13,847 bases of DNA from Candidatus Heimdallarchaeota archaeon (lineage in GTDB: Archaea > Asgardarchaeota > Heimdallarchaeia > Heimdallarchaeales > Kariarchaeaceae): positions 1-13,847 of the forward strand of contig JAOUKW010000068.1 in assembly GCA_029882335.1 (NCBI GenBank), in the 5' to 3' direction. Both the position numbers and the translations under genes were made by a program. Below are positions 1 to 6,979 of the stretch, one piece after another. Numbering within the stretch: the stretch's first letter is position 1; the number at the start of each line of letters is the position of its first letter. The notes under the pieces are model-generated. The model was given only the letters and a program-made list of their open reading frames with translations, ran no database searches and was not told the DNA's origin.

Positions 1-744
1 AATTCCGATTTGAGAAGGGCAAAGATGACAATAAAGGCGGATCCTGCTATATTTTTACAGCTTGTTTCAAAGAATTTATCTGCAAATCACGAAGAATGGA
101 TTGATTGGAAAGCTGAATTACAAAAAAACGAAGAATTAAGGGAAAAGGAAATATTGGGATTTTCAAAGGATAATGCTAAATTAATTAATCCTGTAAAATT
201 CTTCATTCATTTAAAAGATAAACTTCCCGAGAAAACAATAATTATTGCTGATGGTGGTGATTTTATTTCAACCATGTCATATATAATTCAACCAAATCAA
301 CCATTAAAATGGATGGATCCGGGTCCATTTGGTACATTGGGGACTGGTGCTGGATTTGCAATTGCTGCAAAATTATGTAATCCCGATTACCATGTATTCC
401 TTTTTTATGGTGATGGATCTATTGGTTTTTCGTTATCTGAATTTGATACTTTCATACGTCACAATATACCAATACTTGCAATTGTTGGGAATGATGGTGC
501 ATGGTCACAAATAGCAAGAGAGCAAATTTCATTATTTGGAAGTGCTGTTTCAACTAAATTAAAACAAAGTGAATATCATAAAGTAGTCGAGGGATTTAAA
601 GGAAAAGGGATTTTGATAAAAACGCTTTCTGAGGTGTATCCTGCTCTTGAATCTGCATATGATTATTTACTCCAAAACAAAGCAGTTCTTTTAAATGTGT
701 TATTAGATAATTCTGATTTTAGAAAGGGTTCAATATCAATGTGA
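1..744 (+). CDS. Thiamine-diphosphate enzyme, ILVBL/HACL2-like (3' part)
   Basis: This is the C-terminal part of a large thiamine-diphosphate (ThDP) enzyme of the acetolactate synthase / 2-hydroxyacyl-CoA lyase superfamily. The reading frame is open to the window edge, so the TTG at 10 is not a real start. The visible 247 residues cover the end of the middle domain and the ThDP-binding domain. The cofactor motif starts with GDGS (codons from 409) and ends with N-D 25 residues after GDG, the usual GDG-X(25)-N layout. The DGGDF segment, the DPGPFGTLGTGAGFA stretch and the terminal DFRKGSIS resemble, from memory, human ILVBL (HACL2, a 2-hydroxyacyl-CoA lyase) more than bacterial acetolactate synthase. 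A full-length family member has about 550-630 residues, so more than half the gene lies upstream. The substrate cannot be told from this fragment. Acetolactate synthase or oxalyl-CoA decarboxylase paralogues are the main alternatives. Confidence 0.85.
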   Translation, partial: NSDLRRAKMTIKADPAIFLQLVSKNLSANHEEWIDWKAELQKNEELREKEILGFSKDNAKLINPVKFFIHLKDKLPEKTIIIADGGDFISTMSYIIQPNQPLKWMDPGPFGTLGTGAGFAIAAKLCNPDYHVFLFYGDGSIGFSLSEFDTFIRHNIPILAIVGNDGAWSQIAREQISLFGSAVSTKLKQSEYHKVVEGFKGKGILIKTLSEVYPALESAYDYLLQNKAVLLNVLLDNSDFRKGSISM

Positions 745-821
745 TTTGTGCATTTTATTGATAAAGATACTGGACACTCCTTACTTTAATTCAGGTACGA
801 ACACATAGGAGTAAATAATTC

Positions 822-836
822 TTAAAAATTTAAAAG
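822..836 (+). promoter_or_regulatory. Possible TATA box upstream of pyrF
   Basis: An A/T element with core TTTAAAAG (829-836) lies about 34 bases before the pyrF ATG. An archaeal start site about 26 bases downstream would give a leader of under 10 bases. The whole region is AT-rich, so this is only a positional guess. Confidence 0.3.
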
Positions 837-865
837 ATTGGATAAATAAAAGAGAGTTATATTGA

Positions 866-1573
866 ATGGATAAAGTAAAGATCAAAAATAAAATCGACAA
901 GAAAAAATCAAATCTTTGTATTGGAATTGATTTGACATTGAAAGAGGATGAAAAATTAAATTTTGCATTAGATTTAATTGATCAAACCCACGAATTTGCA
1001 GTAGCATATAAACCAAACAGACAATTTTGGTTGGGATTTACATTAGATGATATGCAACAAATAACTAATAGAATAAAAAAATATGATTGTATTTCAATTA
1101 TGGATCATAAATTATCTGATATTGGATCAACTAATAAAGCAGCCTTAGATTGGACAAAGCAAGAAGGATTTGATTATATCACGGTATCTCCATTTCCTGG
1201 TAATTTGAGACAAACTTTTGAATATGGCAATCAAATTGGCATTGGGATTATTGCTTTAACATGGATGAGTAATCCCGAATATTTGTGGATAAATCAATTA
1301 AATGAAAGTATTATAGATATGAGCTCAAAATATGCGCATGGTATTGTTGTAGGTACAACTTCTAGTGTTAATTCTAATGTGATTCGTATGATATCCGATG
1401 TATGTGACTCTCAATTTGTTCTTGCACCTGGAATTGGATTCCAAGGTGGTGATCATAAATTTATGAGTACATTCTTTAACAAATCAATCATATTTAGTGT
1501 TTCTCGTGGTATATCCCTTGCTGAAAATCCATACGAGTCTGCAATGGAGTATTATCATTTACTTAATAAATAA
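866..1573 (+). CDS. pyrF: Orotidine 5'-phosphate decarboxylase
   Basis: The enzyme catalyses the last step of UMP synthesis, decarboxylating orotidine monophosphate in the cytosol. The 235-residue TIM-barrel protein shows the catalytic D-x-K-x-x-D array as DHKLSDIGSTN (D80, K82, D85). An N-terminal CIGIDLT strand carries D22, and AYKPN carries K49. The phosphate-binding end of the barrel is visible as APGIGFQGGD and SVSRGI. The DIGSTN form and the PGIGxQGG segment resemble the mycobacterial/type 2 PyrF group more than the short methanogen enzymes (inference from memory). The ATG at 866 is chosen because it precedes a lysine-rich leader and the first strand; upstream there is only a weak purine run, AGAGAG. 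It is not in the pyrB-pyrI-pyrC operon but lies on the opposite strand about 2.9 kb away, with the signalling cluster in between. Confidence 0.93.
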   Translation: MDKVKIKNKIDKKKSNLCIGIDLTLKEDEKLNFALDLIDQTHEFAVAYKPNRQFWLGFTLDDMQQITNRIKKYDCISIMDHKLSDIGSTNKAALDWTKQEGFDYITVSPFPGNLRQTFEYGNQIGIGIIALTWMSNPEYLWINQLNESIIDMSSKYAHGIVVGTTSSVNSNVIRMISDVCDSQFVLAPGIGFQGGDHKFMSTFFNKSIIFSVSRGISLAENPYESAMEYYHLLNK

Positions 1574-1604
1574 ATTTCAATTTAGTTTAAAATATAATAT
1601 ATCC

Positions 1605-1643
1605 GGTAACTCAAATGAATAAATCGGTCATTGAGTAGATACC
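1605..1643 (+). repeat. Imperfect inverted repeat between pyrF and the kinase gene
   Basis: The arms GGTAACTCAAATGA and TCATTGAGTAGATACC can pair over 13 positions (GGTA/TACC, ACTCA/TGAGT, ATGA/TCAT), with a 3-base and a 1-base bulge and a loop of about 9 bases. It begins 31 bases after the pyrF stop and ends about 130 bases before the kinase start. It could be an RNA hairpin at the pyrF 3' end or a protein-binding site. No T-run follows it directly, so a bacterial-style terminator is unlikely. Confidence 0.45.
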
Positions 1644-1731
1644 TAATAAAATAGTTTTAAAATAATGTGAGCATAATAAGTATTAGAATTTTAATTCAAT
1701 TATTCCATTAAACTATTCCAATGATTGAAGG

Positions 1732-1740
1732 TTTTTAATA
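1732..1740 (+). promoter_or_regulatory. Possible TATA box of the signalling cluster
   Basis: TTTTTAATA lies about 38 bases upstream of the kinase ATG. A start site about 26 bases downstream would fall just before the ribosome-binding site at 1763-1769. The call is positional and weak in such AT-rich DNA. Confidence 0.3.
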
Positions 1741-1762
1741 GAATATTGATTTCTCGACTCTA

Positions 1763-1769
1763 AGGGGTG
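1763..1769 (+). promoter_or_regulatory. Ribosome-binding site of the kinase gene
   Basis: AGGGGTG ends four bases before the ATG at 1774. It contains the GGTG core also seen before the second receiver gene, pyrI and the CCA-adding enzyme. It fixes the ATG at 1774 as the start. Confidence 0.6.
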
Positions 1770-1773
1770 TAAA

Positions 1774-3099
1774 ATGGCAAGACTCTCGAAGATAATTGCA
1801 GATATTGTGCTGGAAAATTTAATATTGATATCTGGTGGAGAAATTAACATTACTGAAGATCAGATTAGATCAGAAGAAGATGATCTAGCAAGAGAGATAT
1901 TTATGGGGTTGTTGATACTTCATGAAGAATTAAAGTATAAAGAAGAACGTCAAAAAGAACTTGAGAAGGAATTACGTGAACGAGAACGATTATTTCGAGG
2001 TGTTTTTGAAAATGCGCCGTTGGGAATTGCTTTGTTGAATTTAGATCGTTCCTTCAATATGGGTAATCCTCAGCTTCTAGATATGCTTAATTATACAATT
2101 GATGAATTAAAACAGAAAAATGAAAAAGAAATAATCTTTCTAGAAGAGTCTGAAACAACAACTGATGATGATGAAAAGTATATAGAACTAACAGATAAAC
2201 TGATTGAAAGTTTCAAGACCGCAAAAAGGTATCTTACGAATAATGATCAAATAATCTGGACTGAAATCACCTCTGCTTTGATTGAGGATGAATTAAAACA
2301 GCCTGAATTTATCGTTTCCATCATTGAAGATATTACAAAGAGAAAAATAATCGAGGATGAATTAATGCTAAAATCTGAGGAATTAAAACGTTCTAATGCT
2401 GAACTAGAACAATTTGCTTATGTCTCTTCTCATGATTTACGAGAACCACTTAGAAACATTGCAACCTATTCTCAATTGATTTTAAAAAGATATAGTCAAG
2501 GGCTTGATGAAAGAGTAATAGATTGGTTGACACAAATTAAAGATTCCACAGCTAGAATGCAAAATATGATTCGAGATTTACTTCAATTTTCAAGAATCGG
2601 TAGAGTTGATCTGAAATTTGTTGAAATTGAATTGAAAGTAGTCATCCTAAATGCAATAAATAATCTAAATCCGCTGATATTTGAAACTGGGACAAAAATA
2701 ACCTACGATGAAAAACTACCCTTTGTTATTGGCGTGAAGACACAATTAATCCTCTTGTTCCAGAATTTAATTAATAATGCAATTAAATATAGTAGAAAGG
2801 GAATTGAACCGGAAATTAAAATCACCGTGGATAAAGATGAAAATAATTGGATAATTAGTGTAATGGATAATGGAATTGGAATTTCAGAGAAATATTTTCA
2901 ATCAATATTTGTAATCTTTCAGAGATTGCATAGCAAGACTGAATACTCGGGTACTGGGATTGGATTATCAATTTGTCGAAAGATTGTTGATTTTCACAAT
3001 GGAAAGATTTGGCTTACATCAAAAGAGGGTGAAGGTACAAATTTCTATTTTACTTTGCCTATAGAACAAAAATCGGAGAGAGATTATGAAAATTTATGA
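1774..3099 (+). CDS. Soluble PAS-domain sensor histidine kinase
   Basis: This 441-residue cytosolic kinase probably senses an internal or diffusible signal through a PAS domain and phosphorylates the receivers coded just downstream. Residues 1-50 have no membrane helix and resemble the HAMP-like lead-in of some soluble kinases (inference). Residues 51-72 are a charged coiled coil. The PAS domain covers about 73-190, starting at the FRGVFENAPLGIA segment. A second helical linker (191-211) leads to the phosphoacceptor helix with YVSSHDLREPLR, where H220 is the phosphorylated histidine. The ATPase domain has the N-box (N331, N334), DNGIGI (D365-I370), the F-box (F382) and the GTGIGL lid (G393-L398). 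The H-box and lid are of the phytochrome-like type common in bacteria and in archaea that acquired such kinases. Its 3' end overlaps the next gene by 14 bases, implying coupled expression. Confidence 0.93.
   Translation: MARLSKIIADIVLENLILISGGEINITEDQIRSEEDDLAREIFMGLLILHEELKYKEERQKELEKELRERERLFRGVFENAPLGIALLNLDRSFNMGNPQLLDMLNYTIDELKQKNEKEIIFLEESETTTDDDEKYIELTDKLIESFKTAKRYLTNNDQIIWTEITSALIEDELKQPEFIVSIIEDITKRKIIEDELMLKSEELKRSNAELEQFAYVSSHDLREPLRNIATYSQLILKRYSQGLDERVIDWLTQIKDSTARMQNMIRDLLQFSRIGRVDLKFVEIELKVVILNAINNLNPLIFETGTKITYDEKLPFVIGVKTQLILLFQNLINNAIKYSRKGIEPEIKITVDKDENNWIISVMDNGIGISEKYFQSIFVIFQRLHSKTEYSGTGIGLSICRKIVDFHNGKIWLTSKEGEGTNFYFTLPIEQKSERDYENL
3075..3080 (+). promoter_or_regulatory. 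Ribosome-binding site of the single-domain regulator
   Basis: GGAGAG lies inside the end of the kinase gene, five bases before the ATG at 3086. This supports translational coupling of the two genes. Confidence 0.6.
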
Positions 3100-3499
3100 T
3101 TTTGTATATATTGATGACTGTGAACCTGATTACTTAATTTTTTTAGAAGTACTAGAAGAATTAAATTTTAAAGGAAATGTAAAAAGATTAGTTGATGGTG
3201 AGTTAGGCCATGAGTTTCTATTACAATTAAAACAAGCAGAAAAAAAACCAAAGTTAATTATTTTGGATTTAAATATGCCAATTCTTCATGGTATGGATCT
3301 TTTAAAAATAATAAAAATGGATGAATTTTTGAGAACTATCCCTGTAATAATAATGTCTTCATCAGAATATGAGAAGGATATTCAAAATTCATACTTCAAT
3401 TATGCTAATTCATATATTGTAAAACCTGATGATTATGATTCTTTATTAAAAACAATGGAATGTATAATTAATTATTGGTTTAAGATAGTAAAATTATAA
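3086..3499 (+). CDS. Single-domain response regulator, Rcp1-like
   Basis: This 137-residue stand-alone receiver has no output domain. The acidic pocket is D10-D11 in VYIDDCEPD, the phosphoacceptor is D61 in LIILDLNMP, the switch serine is S91 in IIMSSS, and the conserved K113-P114 follows. The extended C-terminus with INYWFKIVKL matches the longer last helix of the Rcp1 family, the usual partners of phytochrome-like kinases such as the one directly upstream. The gene overlaps the kinase by 14 bases, so the kinase is the likely phosphodonor. The probable role is to carry phosphate to another protein or to act through protein contact. The second receiver gene downstream is the obvious candidate in the same cluster. 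Confidence 0.92.
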   Translation: MKIYDFVYIDDCEPDYLIFLEVLEELNFKGNVKRLVDGELGHEFLLQLKQAEKKPKLIILDLNMPILHGMDLLKIIKMDEFLRTIPVIIMSSSEYEKDIQNSYFNYANSYIVKPDDYDSLLKTMECIINYWFKIVKL

Positions 3500-3550
3500 T
3501 TCCATTATCGATTGATATTAATAAAATGAAGAAGATATTGGTTATCGTAT

Positions 3551-3557
3551 AGGTGAT
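3551..3557 (+). promoter_or_regulatory. Ribosome-binding site placed before an AUA codon
   Basis: AGGTGAT is followed by TTAA and then ATA at 3562. GGTGA, five bases and then the codon is exactly the spacing seen before the ATG of pyrI in this window. It is the main argument that translation of the second receiver gene begins at 3562. Confidence 0.6.
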
Positions 3558-3561
3558 TTAA

Positions 3562-4470
3562 ATAGCAAATGAAGATGATTTTATCAATTCCAGGATAAAT
3601 GTCTTAAGTGTTGAAGATTCACCTGATGATTATTTTATTTTGGATATGTTTATTAAAGAGCATTTCCCTACAATTCAATTAACACATGTTATCAATCTAG
3701 ATGATATGTACAAATCATTAAAAAATTACGATTTTGATATTCTTTTATTAGATATGTATGTTGCAGGAGAAATATCTATCAATAATATTCCTGATTTAAA
3801 AGCGCAGTTTCCGAAATTGGAAATTATTGTGATTTCCGGTCAAGATGATGTATCTGTTGTGTTAGAGTGTATTCGGTATGGAACTTCCTATCTCATGAAA
3901 GGTGCATATTTGGAAACCGATTTAATTAGATCAATCTCAAATACCTTGCGTCTGATAGAATCTCAACATCAAGTAACATTAATGCAGAATTATATCTATC
4001 AAGAAGATAATTTTCCTTGGTTGCTTTTTAAAATGGATAATACTGTAACAGAAGCTGTATTATTCAAAAATTTAGATAAATTTTCTTATGCACTTCAAGA
4101 TCAGGAGGAAATTTTTCTTCAAAAGTTAATGATGTTTGTAATAGTAGGGTTAGGTCAAGGTGATCAGTACAATACTGGTTTATATGCCTTACCTGCGTCA
4201 TCAATGAAGGATCATCAAATGTTAGTTTACAGCTTTAGAATGTCTGATAAAAATGCAACAGATCATAGATTAAAAATTGGATATTTTATTTTTTGTGTAT
4301 TTTTTCCTGTGTTCTTACGTCAATATCTACCTAACTTGCAGATAATTCAAGAATTTGTCGATGAATTATTTGCCCAATTTGATGATTTAGAATCGATTAC
4401 TGAAGCCAAAGTTAAGGAAATACGCAATCAAATTATTACTTATCTAAGAAATAATATCACTATTAGCTAA
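3562..4470 (+). CDS. Receiver protein with longin-like C-terminal domain, probable AUA start
   Basis: The protein has 302 residues if read from ATA at 3562. The N-terminal receiver has the acidic pocket E18-D19 in VLSVEDSPDD, phosphoacceptor D64 in LLLDMYVAG, switch S92 in IVISGQ, and K113. In-frame TTG at 3640 is the first conventional start, but using it would remove the first strand and the acidic pocket. No in-frame ATG, GTG or TTG lies between the stop at 3559 and 3640, whereas ATA at 3562 sits correctly behind AGGTGAT. The region after about residue 140 is not a DNA-binding domain. It shows a strand hairpin (WLLFKMDNTVTEAVLF), a helix, three strands (GLYALPAS, MLVYSFRM, LKIGYFIFCVFF) and a long helix, then a terminal helix. 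This order resembles longin/roadblock-like domains that contact small GTPases, but I infer it from pattern only. The 3' end overlaps convergent pyrC by 27 bases. Confidence 0.85.
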   Translation: MANEDDFINSRINVLSVEDSPDDYFILDMFIKEHFPTIQLTHVINLDDMYKSLKNYDFDILLLDMYVAGEISINNIPDLKAQFPKLEIIVISGQDDVSVVLECIRYGTSYLMKGAYLETDLIRSISNTLRLIESQHQVTLMQNYIYQEDNFPWLLFKMDNTVTEAVLFKNLDKFSYALQDQEEIFLQKLMMFVIVGLGQGDQYNTGLYALPASSMKDHQMLVYSFRMSDKNATDHRLKIGYFIFCVFFPVFLRQYLPNLQIIQEFVDELFAQFDDLESITEAKVKEIRNQIITYLRNNITIS

Positions 4471-5523
4471 TATTTTTCCTTTCAAAACTTTGCCTTCCCA
4501 TAATGACCAACCACATTTTGATTTAATCCAATTTTTATTAATTTCTGTTATATCATTCGGGTCAATAAGCATTTGTTTTTTATTTATTTCTATTCCTACT
4601 TTACTTAGTAGAAGTTGTGGATTATAAAATGTAACGTTTTCTAGTATTTTGCGTGAAATTTTTTGATTTAGAAATCTATCAAGAAGTACTGGATATAGTT
4701 CTTGAACTCCTGGTGCTCCTGCAACAATTTGTTCTTTATCAGTTAATGTATGTGGTGCATGATCACTAGTAATAATGGGAATTTTTCCTTCTTCTAGTAA
4801 TGAATTTAATATTTTGACATCACTTTCTTCTCGTAATGGAGGATTCATTTTTGCTAAATTACCTTTGTTATTCACTAAATCCGTTGTAAAATCCAAATAT
4901 TTGGGTAATATATCCCAACTGATAAGCTTTTGTTTTGACAATAACTTTGCCCCTTCTCCCGTGGATACATGGGTGATATGAAATAATTGATTGGGATAAT
5001 CATTAGCAAATTCTATTACTTGTTTAATCCCTTCTATCTCCGCTATTTTTGGTCTCACTTCTAACTCTTTCGAGTTGTCATATCTGTTACTAATAAATTG
5101 TGATGACTCTGCATGAACAAAAATAATTGATGTTAATCCTTCTAATAGTTTAAAACCTTTCAACAAGTTTCTCTCATGAATGGATAGATTTCCTGTAGAA
5201 TCTGCAAGAAAAACTTTCAGTAATTTAACATGTTTTGCAACTTTTTTTAATTCTTGTGTTTCTACCGCCTGATTCGTAAAGCCACCAATAACATGATATC
5301 CTTGATAATTCTTTCCTATCTTCAGTTTATAATTGATGTTTTCAAGGGTATCTGTTACAGGTATATTGTTTGGCATATCAAAAACATCTGATATGCCTCC
5401 TGCATTGGCAGCGTTCATCCCTGTGGATATATTTTCTTTATGCTCCATTCCTGGTTCTCGAAAATGAACATGTAAATCAATTCCCTGTGGTAATAAGATC
5501 AGGTCATTATTTTCGTTTTTCAT
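4444..5523 (-). CDS. pyrC: Dihydroorotase
   Basis: The enzyme cyclises carbamoyl-aspartate to dihydroorotate, the step after PyrB. Numbered from the ATG at 5523 (359 residues), the metal ligands are H18 and H20 in DLHVHFREPG, the lysine to be carboxylated K103 in KLLKVFLAD, H137 in FVHAES, H185 in ITHVS, and D254 in TSDHAPH. The substrate-binding MNPPLR is present. Two things are odd. Only about 17 residues precede the HxH motif, so most of the N-terminal beta-sandwich of typical class I enzymes (about 420 residues) is missing, as in the dihydroorotase domain of eukaryotic CAD. The usual PHHL is replaced by PKYL. An in-frame TTG at 5532 is an alternative start adding three residues; neither has a clear ribosome-binding site. 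It is the third gene of pyrB-pyrI-pyrC, 12 bases after pyrI. Confidence 0.9.
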   Translation of the reverse strand: MKNENNDLILLPQGIDLHVHFREPGMEHKENISTGMNAANAGGISDVFDMPNNIPVTDTLENINYKLKIGKNYQGYHVIGGFTNQAVETQELKKVAKHVKLLKVFLADSTGNLSIHERNLLKGFKLLEGLTSIIFVHAESSQFISNRYDNSKELEVRPKIAEIEGIKQVIEFANDYPNQLFHITHVSTGEGAKLLSKQKLISWDILPKYLDFTTDLVNNKGNLAKMNPPLREESDVKILNSLLEEGKIPIITSDHAPHTLTDKEQIVAGAPGVQELYPVLLDRFLNQKISRKILENVTFYNPQLLLSKVGIEINKKQMLIDPNDITEINKNWIKSKCGWSLWEGKVLKGKILANSDIIS

Positions 5524-5535
5524 GATACTCAAAAT

Positions 5536-6021
5536 TTAGAGTTGATCTCTAATGTTATTCTCTAACATTACTCTATCACAATATAAACATCGAACTAATA
5601 TGGGGTCTCTCTGCATTAAATAGAATTGTCTGACTACAGGTTCATTCATATTTGTAGCACAAGTTGGATTATTACATTGCAATACACCTTCAAATTCATT
5701 TGAAAAATGCTTGTCAGAAAGTGTAAATTGTTCATTTACCTTGTAATTATTGATTATTGATATTTTTGATTGGGGTGCGATTAACCATATTTTTTTCAAT
5801 TCTTCAATGCTTAAATTTCTGTCTTTTAATTTAATTATATCTTTTGTTTTCATGGATTTTGAATTAACACGAATTGCTACTGCAATTGTATTTTCCACTT
5901 CATCTTTGATACCAAGGATCTTTAATATCTGTAACGATTTTCCTCCTGGGATTTTATCAATTACAGTCCCGTTGGGAATTTTACTAACTAACATCTTTTG
6001 TGTATTTAATTCATCACTCAT
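5536..6021 (-). CDS. pyrI: Aspartate carbamoyltransferase regulatory subunit
   Basis: PyrI binds effector nucleotides and holds PyrB trimers together in the allosteric holoenzyme. Read from the ATG at 6021, it has 161 residues, close to the usual 150-155. The N-terminal effector domain shows the VSKIPNGTVIDKIPGG segment. The C-terminal zinc domain has four cysteines in the expected C-x4-C ... C-x2-C arrangement (C116, C121, C145, C148). An in-frame GTG at 6030 would overlap pyrB, but GGGTGAT (6026-6032) is placed to serve the ATG, so the ATG is chosen. Only one base separates the pyrB stop from this start, implying coupled translation and balanced subunit output. PyrI occurs in most archaea and some bacteria. 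Confidence 0.95.
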   Translation of the reverse strand: MSDELNTQKMLVSKIPNGTVIDKIPGGKSLQILKILGIKDEVENTIAVAIRVNSKSMKTKDIIKLKDRNLSIEELKKIWLIAPQSKISIINNYKVNEQFTLSDKHFSNEFEGVLQCNNPTCATNMNEPVVRQFYLMQRDPILVRCLYCDRVMLENNIRDQL

Positions 6022-6022
6022 T

Positions 6023-6937
6023 TTAATCACCCAGCATCATATAAAGTAGTGCCATTCTAACCCAAACTCCATTTTTTGCTTGTTGAAAATATCTCGCTTG
6101 TGGTAATTGATCTACCTTGTAATCAATTTCACCAACCCTTGGTAGAGGGTGCATTATAATCATATTTTGTTTGGCTTTTTTAATTAAATCAGTATTAATT
6201 ATATATGATCCTTTTACCCTTTCATAAGTTGCCTCATCAGGAAATCTTTCTTTTTGGACTCGAGTTACATACAGAACATCCAGTGTGTCAATTGTATCCG
6301 ATAAACTTTCTTCTACTTGATAAGATAATTTTCCCTCAATATCTGTAAGTACTGTCATACGTGCTTTCAATTGAGGGGGAGAGTATAGTTTGATTTTAAT
6401 ATCCTTATATTTGGAAAACGCGTATAACAATGAGGGTATTGTTCTTCCAAATCGTAAATCACCTAATAATCCTATTGTAAGTCCGTCAATTTTATTAAAT
6501 TCCTTCTTTATAGTATATATATCCAATAATGCTTGTGTTGGATGTTCTTGAATTCCAGTTCCTCCCGAAATAACAGGTACACTTGAATATTCTGAAGCAA
6601 CTCTACCGCTACCTTCTAAAAAATGTCTCATTACAATAATATCTGAATAGGCTGCAGCCATTCTTATGGTATCTGCAATGGATTCTCCTTTTTTAACCGA
6701 GGATGTGGCTGGATCTGCAAATCCTAATACTTTTCCTCCTAATCTCAACATTGCAGATTCAAACGATAACCTTGTTCTTGTGCTCGGTTCAAAAAAAATA
6801 TTTGCTAATATTTTACCTTCACAAGAATTTGCGAATGCTTTTGGATCATTTTCTATTTGGAGTGCTTTATCTAAGATTGCATCAATTTGCTCCTTAGTTA
6901 TATCTTTGATGGAAACTAAATGTTGGAATTTTTGCAC
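6023..6937 (-). CDS. pyrB: Aspartate carbamoyltransferase catalytic subunit
   Basis: PyrB joins carbamoyl phosphate and aspartate, the committed step of pyrimidine synthesis. From GTG at 6937 the product has 304 residues, matching the usual 300-311. With this start the carbamoyl-phosphate loop STRTR is at 52-56, almost the same numbering as in the E. coli enzyme. Other motifs are the TSSVKKGES loop (K83), HPTQ (H132-Q135), TRVQKERF (R226, Q228) and HPLPR (from H263). The frame is open upstream to an ATG at 7048 that would add 37 residues, and another GTG is at 6958. I reject the long form because the extra residues have no family counterpart and would fill most of the divergent promoter region. 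It is the first gene of the operon. Confidence 0.94.
   Translation of the reverse strand: MQKFQHLVSIKDITKEQIDAILDKALQIENDPKAFANSCEGKILANIFFEPSTRTRLSFESAMLRLGGKVLGFADPATSSVKKGESIADTIRMAAAYSDIIVMRHFLEGSGRVASEYSSVPVISGGTGIQEHPTQALLDIYTIKKEFNKIDGLTIGLLGDLRFGRTIPSLLYAFSKYKDIKIKLYSPPQLKARMTVLTDIEGKLSYQVEESLSDTIDTLDVLYVTRVQKERFPDEATYERVKGSYIINTDLIKKAKQNMIIMHPLPRVGEIDYKVDQLPQARYFQQAKNGVWVRMALLYMMLGD
6026..6032 (-). promoter_or_regulatory. Ribosome-binding site of pyrI inside the pyrB end
   Basis: On the - strand GGGTGAT forms the last two PyrB codons (Gly-Asp) plus the first base of its stop; counted from GGTGA, five bases separate it from the pyrI ATG at 6021. It shows coupling and decides ATG 6021 over GTG 6030. 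Confidence 0.65.
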
Positions 6938-6979
6938 TAAATCACTATTAATTCTCACATTATTTAGTTTAACGACAGA

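Noticed and set aside
776..812. Inverted hexamers ACTCCT and AGGAGT upstream of pyrF
   Set aside because: Six-base arms with a 25-base loop are too weak to call a structured RNA or terminator.
1774..1930. Membrane anchor at the kinase N-terminus
   Set aside because: The hydrophobic patches (IIADIVLENLILI and FMGLLIL) are short and interrupted by charged residues, so they do not make transmembrane helices.
3526..3552. Tiny frame MKKILVIV followed by stop, in the same frame as the second receiver gene
   Set aside because: It looks like a receiver N-terminus, but it is closed by stops at 3550 and 3559 before the real first strand (INVLSVEDSPDD). It has no good ribosome-binding site, so chance is more likely than a split gene or read-through.
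5750..6049. 99-residue + strand frame opposite pyrI
   Set aside because: It is antisense to a clear pyrI with zinc-binding cysteines and has no recognisable motif.
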